From Yeosuana aromativorans (lineage in GTDB: Bacteria > Bacteroidota > Bacteroidia > Flavobacteriales > Flavobacteriaceae), in the NCBI RefSeq assembly GCF_014646655.1, contig NZ_BMNR01000005.1, positions 186,001-250,000 of the forward strand: 64,000 nucleotides of DNA, written 5' to 3'. The notes below the pieces were generated by a model that saw only the letters and a list, made by a program, of their open reading frames with translations, did not search any database and was not told the DNA's origin. This document shows positions 25,628 through 33,099 of the stretch, one piece after another; position 1 is the first letter of the stretch, and the number at the start of each line of letters is the position of its first letter. The translations under genes were made by a program, and so were the position numbers.

Positions 25628-26914
25628 TTATAAACATCCATCAACATGCTCCTTAAGGATTCCTTTGACATCATATAATACACCTTTTGGATTTAATAAG
25701 GGGGCAAGTGGTTCTTTTAAAAACTCTTGATGTGCCACGGCCAGCACGATGGCATCAAAGCCTTTGACTGTTTTAGGATATTGGTTGGTGGTGGTCAATC
25801 CGTATTCATGCATAACCTCCTCTGGGTTGGCCCAAGGATCATAAATGGTCACTTGCGTGCCATAACTTTGCAGTTGCCTGATGACATCCACCACTTTGGT
25901 GTTGCGGACATCCGGACAGTTTTCCTTAAAGGTAATGCCCAACACCAAAATGTTGGCATCCTTGATGCGAAGGTCGTGCTGTACCATGAGTTTAATCACT
26001 TCTGACGCCACATATTGGCCCATGCCATCATTGACCCTACGGCCTGCTAGAATAATTTCTGGATGGTAGCCAACCTCTTGCGCTTTTTGTGCCAAGTAAT
26101 AGGGATCTACCCCAATACAATGTCCACCTACCAAGCCCGGTTTGAATGGTAAGAAGTTCCATTTGGTGCCAGCAGCTTCCAAAACCGCATGGGTATCGAT
26201 ATCCATTAAGTTAAATATTTTAGCCAACTCATTCACAAAGGCAATGTTGATATCGCGTTGTGAATTTTCAATCACCTTAGCCGCTTCGGCCACCTTGATG
26301 GTAGGCGCGAGGTGTGTTCCTGCTGTAATGACACTGGCATATAGGTCGTTGACTTGTTTACCAATCTCAGGCGTGGAGCCTGCGGTTACCTTTAAAATTT
26401 TATCGACTGTATGCAGTTTATCGCCCGGGTTGATGCGTTCTGGTGAATAGCCTGCAAAGAAGTCTTTATTGAATGTTAGTCCACTCATTTTTTCCAACAC
26501 CGGCACACACTCATCTTCTGTAACCCCCGGATAGACCGTGGATTCGTAAATTACGATATCGCCTTTTTTCAAGACTTTTCCAACGGTTTCACTGGATTTA
26601 TAAAGCGGTGTTAAATCAGGACGGTTATTTTTGTCAATAGGTGTGGGAACTGTTACAATGTAATACGTGCAGTCCTTAATATCATCCAGTTGCGACGAAC
26701 ACCAGAGACCGTTACCGACTACTTTTTTTGATTTTAATACTGTTTTCAATACCGTATCATCCACCTCCAAAGTCACATCGGTACCTTGGCGTAATTGATG
26801 CACGCGTTTTTGATTGATGTCAAAACCTACCACATCATATTTGGTGGCAAACAGGCGGGCTAGGGGCAATCCAACGTAGCCTAGACCAATGACCGCAATT
26901 TTTATATCTTTCAT
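25628..26914 (-). CDS. tviB: UDP-N-acetylglucosamine 6-dehydrogenase (TviB/WbpA type)
   Basis: This 428-residue nucleotide-sugar dehydrogenase oxidises C6 of UDP-GlcNAc to the uronic acid with two NAD+. The Rossmann motif VIGLGYVGLPLARLF is at 8-22, TVPTPID near 88-94, YESTVYPGVTED near 123-134 and GYSPERINPGD near 155-165. The catalytic cysteine C266 lies in LVGGHCIGVDPYYL. The sequence style is TviB/WbpA rather than UDP-glucose dehydrogenase. With the epimerase gene upstream it would give UDP-GalNAcA. About 220 bp of repeat-bearing spacer separates it from that gene. Confidence 0.92.
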   Translation of the reverse strand: MKDIKIAVIGLGYVGLPLARLFATKYDVVGFDINQKRVHQLRQGTDVTLEVDDTVLKTVLKSKKVVGNGLWCSSQLDDIKDCTYYIVTVPTPIDKNNRPDLTPLYKSSETVGKVLKKGDIVIYESTVYPGVTEDECVPVLEKMSGLTFNKDFFAGYSPERINPGDKLHTVDKILKVTAGSTPEIGKQVNDLYASVITAGTHLAPTIKVAEAAKVIENSQRDINIAFVNELAKIFNLMDIDTHAVLEAAGTKWNFLPFKPGLVGGHCIGVDPYYLAQKAQEVGYHPEIILAGRRVNDGMGQYVASEVIKLMVQHDLRIKDANILVLGITFKENCPDVRNTKVVDVIRQLQSYGTQVTIYDPWANPEEVMHEYGLTTTNQYPKTVKGFDAIVLAVAHQEFLKEPLAPLLNPKGVLYDVKGILKEHVDGCL

Positions 26915-26968
26915 GTGTGTATTTTTGTTGATGTGTTTATTCGTTTATGTGTTGATTTGGTTTGTTTG

Positions 26969-27009
26969 GTTCTCGATACATTTTTCTGCGAAAATCACTC
27001 GAACTGACA
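26969..27009 (+). repeat. Palindromic repeat family A
   Basis: Begins GTTCTCGATACATTTTTC and ends CACTCGAACTGACA, about 19 kb from the island at 7-8 kb. TTTTC and GAAAA pair around a 3-nt loop. It lies in the spacer between the two UDP-GalNAcA genes, preceded by TTTATTCGTTTATGTG as at 28.45 kb. Confidence 0.85.
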
Positions 27010-27082
27010 TTTTTATTGTTTTGCGTTTATTCGTTGTTGATTTATTACTTCACACACCTTGATTTCTATTTTTTTAAATAGT

Positions 27083-27128
27083 AGATTGCTTCGTCGTCCT
27101 GATTCTATCAGGACTTCTCGCAATGACG
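27083..27128 (+). repeat. Palindromic repeat family B with perfect inner hairpin
   Basis: The ends AGATTGCTTCG and CTCGCAATGACG match the short family B copies. The middle is instead an 8-bp perfect hairpin, GTCCTGAT-TCT-ATCAGGAC. It ends 4 bp before the stop codon of the converging-side epimerase gene end at 27133. Confidence 0.8.
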
Positions 27129-27132
27129 CATA

Positions 27133-28131
27133 TTATTTTAAATGTTCCCAATACCATGTTACGGCTTCTCTAATACCGTTGGCAATATCATATTTTGGTT
27201 GGTAATTTAATAATTGTTTGGCTTTGTCAATGGAGGCCAAAGAATGGGGGATATCCCCTAATCGGTTGTCACGGTGTTTGATTTCAATAGCTTTGATAGC
27301 TGGATCAAAAGTTGCCAGGTTGGTTTTCAATATATTTGTGAGTTCCAATAGGGTAGTGCGTTCGCCATAGGCTACATTATAAACCGTATTCAAAGCGTTT
27401 TGATTGCTTGTTGTCATGGCCAGCACATTCATTTGTACCACATTATCAATATAGGTGAAGTCCCTTGAATAACTACCATCTCCGTTAATAACGGGGGGTT
27501 CATGTTCCATTAATTGCATCACGAATTTTGGAATGACCGCTGCATAAGCACCATTAGGATCTTGTCGCCTTCCAAAGACATTGAAATAACGTAAGCCCAC
27601 CGTATCCAATTGATAGGTTTTATGAAATATATCGGCATACAATTCATTGACATATTTAGTAATGGCATAGGGTGATAGCGGTTTGCCAATGACCTCCTCA
27701 ACTTTGGGCAGGGCCTCGTGGTCTCCATAGGTTGACGAACTGGCTGCATAAACAAATCGCTTTACCTTAGCATCCCGTACTGCCACCAACATATTTAAAA
27801 ATCCGGAGATATTCACCTCATTGGTGGTAATAGGGTCTTTAATAGAGCGAGGTACCGAGCCCAAAGCTGCCTGGTGCAAAACATAATCCACACCTTGACA
27901 GGCCGTTTGGCAATCGGTTAGATTTCTTATGTCACCTTCAATTAGTGTAAACAGGGAATTTGATAGAAACGGCTGTATGTTTTCGCGCTTTCCAGTTGCA
28001 AAATTATCCAAACAGACTACATTAATACCGTGTTCTAAAAGTGTTTCGCACAGATTGGATCCTATAAAGCCTGCACCGCCTGTAACCAGGACTTTGGCAC
28101 CGTGAATCTCTTTCAATTCTTGATACTGCAT
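27133..28131 (-). CDS. tviC: UDP-GlcNAc/GlcNAcA C4-epimerase (WbpP/TviC type)
   Basis: This short-chain dehydrogenase has [20 protein letters not shown] at the NAD+ site, the WbpP-type marker [12 protein letters not shown], and the catalytic YAITK with upstream ASSSTYG. It should interconvert UDP-GlcNAc(A) and UDP-GalNAc(A), pairing with the dehydrogenase downstream as TviB-TviC/WbpA-WbpP pairs do. The frame is open to a GTG at 28158, but the ATG at 28131 gives [15 protein letters not shown], the usual short helix before the first strand, and 332 residues. It is the first gene of the minus-strand run. Confidence 0.9.
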   Translation of the reverse strand: MQYQELKEIHGAKVLVTGGAGFIGSNLCETLLEHGINVVCLDNFATGKRENIQPFLSNSLFTLIEGDIRNLTDCQTACQGVDYVLHQAALGSVPRSIKDPITTNEVNISGFLNMLVAVRDAKVKRFVYAASSSTYGDHEALPKVEEVIGKPLSPYAITKYVNELYADIFHKTYQLDTVGLRYFNVFGRRQDPNGAYAAVIPKFVMQLMEHEPPVINGDGSYSRDFTYIDNVVQMNVLAMTTSNQNALNTVYNVAYGERTTLLELTNILKTNLATFDPAIKAIEIKHRDNRLGDIPHSLASIDKAKQLLNYQPKYDIANGIREAVTWYWEHLK

Positions 28132-28271
28132 TTGATTTGGGTTTATTAATAGCGCCACAAATATGTAAAAAAATACCTAAACTTTCGTTTTATTTATATT
28201 AAGTCCTTGTTTTTACGATAAACGTACAGTGTAACTGATAAAGATACTGTTTTTATCGATAAGTAGATATG

Positions 28272-28292
28272 GTGAATGGTGAATGGTGAGTT
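28272..28292 (+). repeat. 7-bp tandem repeat GTGAATG
   Basis: Three consecutive heptamers GTGAATG, GTGAATG, GTGAGTT. Confidence 0.65.
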
Positions 28293-28423
28293 GATATTAA
28301 GAAAATAGAATAGAGAAAAGAGAGTAGAGAGGAGAGAAAATATATTTTGAAATTATTCATGAATGTGATGCATTTGTTTTGCGTTGCTCGCAGTGATGGG
28401 TGGTGAGTAGTGAGATGTAAATG

Positions 28424-28444
28424 GTTCTCGATACGATTTTCTTG
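28424..28444 (+). repeat. Palindromic repeat family A, left half only
   Basis: GTTCTCGATACGATTTTCTT without the GAACTGACA half. A complete copy follows 32 bp later. Confidence 0.65.
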
Positions 28445-28475
28445 TTTTGCGTTTATTCGTTTATGTGTTTATATG

Positions 28476-28516
28476 GTTCTCGATACAATTTTCTGCGAAA
28501 AATACTCGAACTGACA
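28476..28516 (+). repeat. Palindromic repeat family A
   Basis: Begins GTTCTCGATACAATTTTC and ends ACTCGAACTGACA. ATTTTC and GAAAAAT pair around TGC. It is followed within 20 bp by a 7-bp tandem array. Confidence 0.85.
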
Positions 28517-28534
28517 AGCGGGGAGATGTGAGTG

Positions 28535-28560
28535 GTGAATAGTGAATGGTGAATAGTGAA
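28535..28560 (+). repeat. 7-bp tandem repeat GTGAATR
   Basis: GTGAATA, GTGAATG, GTGAATA, GTGAA: period exactly 7. Shorter GTGAA-rich tracts follow other family A copies (after 7431 and 8070). Confidence 0.75.
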
Positions 28561-28663
28561 ATTAACTATAAATTTTTGTTATTTAAATAATGTGATTTTC
28601 CAGTTCAATCGAAATGATTCTTTTTTTTAAAATAAAATAATTCACAATAAGCAGGATTCCTTA

Positions 28664-28694
28664 CGTCAACCTGAACTAGTTTCAGGTTCTCATC
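28664..28694 (+). repeat. Palindromic repeat family C, half element
   Basis: CGTCAACCTGAACTAGTTTC continues AGGTTCTCATC. CCTGAA and TTCAGG pair around CTAGT. It resembles the left arm of the element at 62099-62168. Confidence 0.6.
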
Positions 28695-29203
28695 ATATGC
28701 TTTTTATGTGATTTAGCTTCGCTGATTTAAAAGTTCTCACTGCATTTGAAATGACTTGAAGATACTAGATTTAGTATAGTTCTTTGCTCAGGGCAGCTAC
28801 TGAATCGATAAATGTGTTGAAGTATTGGATGAAATTACTCCTATTATGCTGTTAACCGATTTTTACAATGGTTTTAGCGAATTAACCATTTCATTGTCTT
28901 GTTGCATTGAAACAATTACTAAATTTACACCGTAAAACTCAAGATTGAATTGATTAATAGCAAACGAATTAATTTGAAATCTATGTGTATTATCTATTAC
29001 AAATTATCTGTTCTAGTAAAATCTATGCATAGCTGATTTAAATTAATGATTAATTAAGTTGATTTTGTTTTTTATGAATAGGGGAATTCACAAAACACAC
29101 ATTTGAAGTATCATGAACAGGCAATCATTATAGTTGTCCTGATATATTATGCGCTAAATTGATGTTTCTTACACTCCTCTTAATTAGGGATTAGATGTTG
29201 ACC

Positions 29204-30325
29204 ATGACCAAACTATATTTATCATCACCACACATGTGTGGGTTGGAACAAACGTATGTGCAAGATGCCTTTGACACCAACTGGATTGCGCCTTTAGGGC
29301 CTCATGTTGATGGTTTTGAACAAGCCATAGAATCTTATTTGGGGCACAGCACTCATGTAGCAGTGTTGAGTTCTGGCACCGCTTCCATCCATTTGGCGCT
29401 TCAGCTATTGGGTGTAGGTCAAGGTGATGAAGTACTCTGCCAAAGTTTTACCTTTTCGGCTTCTGCTAATCCAATTATCTACCAAGGAGCGACTCCTGTA
29501 TTTATTGATAGCGAAACCGAAACCTGGAACATGAGCCCAGAATTATTGGAACAAGCCATTCAAGATCGTATAAAAAACTATAAAAAACCAAAGGCTATTA
29601 TTGCGGTACACTTATATGGTATGCCCTATAAAGCCAAGGAAATCCATGCGATAGCCAAGGCTTACAACATCCCTGTGATTGAGGACAGTGCTGAAGCTTT
29701 GGGAAGCACCTATTTTGAGCAACCTTGTGGCACATTAGCTGATTTAGGTATTTTATCCTTTAATGGTAATAAGATTATCACTACTTCTGGTGGTGGTGCG
29801 TTGGTTACCAAATCTACAGCACAAAAAAACAAAGCAGTCTTCCTAGCTACACAAGCCCGTGATCACGCGTCCCATTATGAACATTCCTCTATTGGTTATA
29901 ACTACCGTATGAGCAATGTGTTGGCTGGAATAGGACGAGGCCAAATGACCGTTCTGGATGAGCGGGTTCAAGCCAGACGTGCCAATTATGATTTTTATAA
30001 AACCCATTTGTCGGGTTTTGAGTCCATCCAATTTTTGGATGAGCCCAAGGGCTTTTATTCAAACCGATGGTTAAGTTGTATCGTTACAGCATCTTATGAA
30101 CAACGTGAGCGTATTCGGTTGGCCTTATTGGAAGATGACATTGAGTCTAGACCTTTATGGAAACCCATGCATTTACAACCCGTATTTAAGGATGCTATTT
30201 CATTTAGCAATGGTGTTTCGGAACATTTATTTAATCAAGGGCTTTGTTTGCCCAGTGGATCAAACTTAACACAGCACGATTTAGAACGTGTGCTCCAAAT
30301 AATTACAAATACCCTCTCATTATGA
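29204..30325 (+). CDS. DegT/DnrJ/EryC1/StrS-family sugar aminotransferase (PglE-like)
   Basis: This 373-residue PLP enzyme starts MTKLYLSSPHMCGLEQTYVQ; an in-frame ATG three codons earlier (29195) is an alternative. Family landmarks: DTNWIAPLGPHVDGFE, VLSSGTASIHLAL, CQSFTFSASANPI, IEDSAEALGS with the pyridine-nitrogen aspartate, and SFNGNKIITTSGGG with the Schiff-base lysine near 190. Together with the dehydratase that overlaps it by 4 bp, it should convert UDP-GlcNAc through a 4-keto-6-deoxy intermediate to a UDP-4-amino-4,6-dideoxy sugar, as PglF and PglE do in bacillosamine synthesis. Confidence 0.9.
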   Translation: MTKLYLSSPHMCGLEQTYVQDAFDTNWIAPLGPHVDGFEQAIESYLGHSTHVAVLSSGTASIHLALQLLGVGQGDEVLCQSFTFSASANPIIYQGATPVFIDSETETWNMSPELLEQAIQDRIKNYKKPKAIIAVHLYGMPYKAKEIHAIAKAYNIPVIEDSAEALGSTYFEQPCGTLADLGILSFNGNKIITTSGGGALVTKSTAQKNKAVFLATQARDHASHYEHSSIGYNYRMSNVLAGIGRGQMTVLDERVQARRANYDFYKTHLSGFESIQFLDEPKGFYSNRWLSCIVTASYEQRERIRLALLEDDIESRPLWKPMHLQPVFKDAISFSNGVSEHLFNQGLCLPSGSNLTQHDLERVLQIITNTLSL

Positions 30326-32274
30326 TTAAACATTACTTTGCTTATTATTCTCAAAAATATGCCTCTAAATGGCTCGTATTAGGGATTGACTTATCCATTG
30401 TATTGGTTAGTTTTTTTATTGCTTATGTTATTCGCTTTAATTTTACCCTCGATTTTGATATTGCCCAATTTTTAGTACAGTTGCCTATCTTGTTTGTAAT
30501 AGCTGCCTGTAGTTTTTTGATTGTTGGGTCTTTTAAAAGTGTTATTAGACATACGGGTTTTACCGATGTGATCAATTTATTTAAATCGGTATCACTCATG
30601 GTATTTATGACTGCTTTCCTTGTGGTTTTTAATCGTATTACTAATTTGATACCTGGGTTTACCATTCCTTTATCTATTCTTGTTATTCATGCACTTATCA
30701 GTTTTATGTCGCTCAGTGCCAGCAGATTGCTGTTTAAAGTGTTATATCGCTATGCTAAATGTAGACTTATGGCTTCAAAAAAAGTCATGATTTATGGCGC
30801 TGGTGATTCAGGGCTGGTTACCTATAATGCCTTGGTGAACAATGTGAAAACCAGATTTGAGGTCTGTGCCTTTATTGATGATAGCATCAAAAAATCCGGC
30901 AAGCTTATAAATGGGGTGCCTATTGTATCCTATAATACCGTTACTCCTAACTATGTTAGAGCCCATCACATTGATGAAATTGTTGTGGCTACCCAAAACA
31001 TAGATACCAATCACTTGATGCATTTGATTGATTCTTTGATAGATACCAACGTTAAGGTTACCAAGGTGCCACCTATTGAACAATGGATCAATGGTGAGTT
31101 GAGCACCAACCAAATCAAAAAAGTACAGATTGAAGATTTATTGGGTCGAGCCCCCATACAGATTGATAATCCTAATTTATTAAACGAATTTAATGGTGAA
31201 ACGGTTGTCGTTACTGGAGCTGCCGGCTCCATAGGCAGTGAGTTGGTAAAGCAATTATCCAATTTTGCGGTCAAGCATTTGATTTTGATTGACCAAGCAG
31301 AGTCACCATTATATGACTTGCAGCAAGACCTAAAACAACAGGGTAAATACAATTTCACCGCTATTGTTGCTGATATCCGAGATGGATTGCGTATAGACGG
31401 TATTTTTCAAGAGCATAAGCCTACCATGGTTTTTCATGCAGCAGCCTATAAACACGTACCATTAATGGAAGCATCGCCTTATGAGGCCATCAAAATAAAC
31501 GTGAACGGCACTAAAATATTAGCTGATATATCTTCTCGTTATAACGTTAAAAAGTTTGTGTTTATATCTACGGATAAAGCGGTCAACCCAACCAGTGTGA
31601 TGGGTGCTACCAAGCGTATGGCCGAAATGTACATTAGTTGTTTACAAAAAGAAAGTAAAACGAAATTCATTACCACGCGTTTTGGAAACGTACTGGGATC
31701 TAACGGTTCTGTAATTCCATTATTTAAAAAGCAAATTGAAAACGGTGGTCCTTTAACCTTGACACATAAAGATATCACTCGATATTTTATGACCATTCCT
31801 GAGGCTTCTCAATTGGTTCTTGAAGCTGGCACAATGGGTAAAGGTGGTGAAATATTTATTTTTGACATGGGTGAATCGGTCAAGATTTATTATCTTGCCT
31901 TGAACATGATTAAATTGTCAGGACTACGTTTTCCTGAGGACATTGATATTAAAATCACTGGATTACGACCTGGAGAAAAACTCTATGAGGAATTATTGGC
32001 CAATGGAGAAAACACCTTGTCAACTTACAATAAAAAAATCATGATCAGTAAGACCCGCGAACTGGATTATGAAAAAGTGAAAGCTGATATTGAAGCCTTG
32101 TGCATCACCAATCGTTTTCAACACAATAATATTGTGTTGAAAATGAAACAATTGATTCCAGAGTATAAATCGAATAACTCCGATTACGAGAAATTTGATA
32201 AACGGGTGCGTGTTTACGAACAAGCCAAAGGAATATTATCCAATACCGTAGATAAAACTTTTATTAATTTATAG
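30322..32274 (+). CDS. Membrane UDP-sugar 4,6-dehydratase (FlaA1/CapD/PglF type)
   Basis: The 650-residue protein has four N-terminal membrane helices (about 18-140), a CoA-binding-like Rossmann domain starting VMIYGAGDSG near 155, and a C-terminal SDR dehydratase with VVTGAAGSIGSEL near 296-308, AAYKHVPLME and STDKAVNPTSVMGATK near 416-431. The position of the usual catalytic Tyr is Met, as in PglF-type enzymes. The long frame is open from 30244, but the ATG at 30322 overlaps the previous stop by 4 bp and starts MIKHYFAYYSQKYASKWLVL. It makes the 4-keto-6-deoxy intermediate for the aminotransferase. Confidence 0.92.
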   Translation: MIKHYFAYYSQKYASKWLVLGIDLSIVLVSFFIAYVIRFNFTLDFDIAQFLVQLPILFVIAACSFLIVGSFKSVIRHTGFTDVINLFKSVSLMVFMTAFLVVFNRITNLIPGFTIPLSILVIHALISFMSLSASRLLFKVLYRYAKCRLMASKKVMIYGAGDSGLVTYNALVNNVKTRFEVCAFIDDSIKKSGKLINGVPIVSYNTVTPNYVRAHHIDEIVVATQNIDTNHLMHLIDSLIDTNVKVTKVPPIEQWINGELSTNQIKKVQIEDLLGRAPIQIDNPNLLNEFNGETVVVTGAAGSIGSELVKQLSNFAVKHLILIDQAESPLYDLQQDLKQQGKYNFTAIVADIRDGLRIDGIFQEHKPTMVFHAAAYKHVPLMEASPYEAIKINVNGTKILADISSRYNVKKFVFISTDKAVNPTSVMGATKRMAEMYISCLQKESKTKFITTRFGNVLGSNGSVIPLFKKQIENGGPLTLTHKDITRYFMTIPEASQLVLEAGTMGKGGEIFIFDMGESVKIYYLALNMIKLSGLRFPEDIDIKITGLRPGEKLYEELLANGENTLSTYNKKIMISKTRELDYEKVKADIEALCITNRFQHNNIVLKMKQLIPEYKSNNSDYEKFDKRVRVYEQAKGILSNTVDKTFINL

Positions 32275-32313
32275 CAATTGAAATACATTGATTTTTCCCC
32301 AAATAACTAAACG

Positions 32314-33090
32314 ATGACAATATCCACTTTATCAGGTATCCGGCTAAATATATTTATGATGTTTTGCATGGTGTTATTAGTAACATCATGTGCTACCAAG
32401 CATGACATTGTATATTTTCAAAATGCCAAAAATTTTGAAACTATGGTAGATACCGATACTTTTACACCTAAATTGAAAGTTAATGACATTGTTAGTATCT
32501 ATGTGTCTACTTATGATGTGGAGGCCAGCAAACCGTTTAATTTGATTAAGAGTACCGGTAACACTGGTCAACTAATTGATTATTTAATTGATATTGATGG
32601 TAATATTGATTTTCCAGTCTTAGGAAAAATCAAGCTTTTGGGATTGACCGTAGAAGAAGCCAAAGAGCTGATCAAGAAGAAATTATCGGATGGCTATTTA
32701 AAAGACCCAATTGTTAACATTAGAATTCAAAATTTTAGAATTTCTGTTTTAGGTGCCGTAAACAGCCCTGGCACAAAGGTGATTTCTGGGGAACGCGTTA
32801 CTTTAATAGAGGCCTTAGCTTTGGCTGGTGATTTGAATATTAAAGGACGAAGAGACAATATATTGGTCATCAGGGATTTTAATGGCACTAAAACCTATAC
32901 ACGAGTTGATTTAACCAATAAAGAGGTCTTTAATTCGCCTGTTTATTATTTAACCCAAAATGATGTGGTCTATGTAGAGCCTAATAATTCTGCTATCAGT
33001 GGAGCTTCGGGCGATTCTCGTATTGGAACTATTATCAGCATTACCTCTTTTATATTGACAACAGCCCTTATATTTGTAACTAGAAGATAA
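32314..33090 (+). CDS. wza: Polysaccharide export outer-membrane lipoprotein (Wza-like)
   Basis: A 258-residue lipoprotein with signal FMMFCMVLLVTSCATKHDIV and lipid cysteine at position 26. The poly-export domain (LKVNDIVSIYVSTYDVEA, IDGNIDFPVLGKIKLLGLTV) is followed by an SLBB-type segment (FRISVLGAVNSPGTKVISGE, TLIEALALAGDL). A final hydrophobic helix (IISITSFILTTALIFV) before RR is typical of the Bacteroidota version, which is shorter than E. coli Wza. It forms the outer-membrane exit channel. wzc starts 9 bp downstream. Confidence 0.93.
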   Translation: MTISTLSGIRLNIFMMFCMVLLVTSCATKHDIVYFQNAKNFETMVDTDTFTPKLKVNDIVSIYVSTYDVEASKPFNLIKSTGNTGQLIDYLIDIDGNIDFPVLGKIKLLGLTVEEAKELIKKKLSDGYLKDPIVNIRIQNFRISVLGAVNSPGTKVISGERVTLIEALALAGDLNIKGRRDNILVIRDFNGTKTYTRVDLTNKEVFNSPVYYLTQNDVVYVEPNNSAISGASGDSRIGTIISITSFILTTALIFVTRR

Positions 33091-33099
33091 GATGTATTT

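Larger units (their letters stand above)
28132..29203. other. Divergent control region between the two halves of the polysaccharide locus
   Basis: This 1.07-kb spacer has no convincing coding frame. It separates the minus-strand assembly genes from the plus-strand aminotransferase-dehydratase-wza-wzc run, so both main promoters must lie here. The part near 28.26-28.70 kb is filled with palindromes and 7-bp repeats (listed). From about 28.78 to 29.19 kb it is AT-rich, non-repetitive and the likelier site of regulatory elements, but I could not place a full promoter. Confidence 0.6.

Noticed and set aside
30244-30321. An N-terminal extension of the membrane dehydratase starting at 30244
   Set aside because: The extension is encoded in another frame of the aminotransferase C-terminus; the ATG at 30322 with a 4-bp stop/start overlap fits better.
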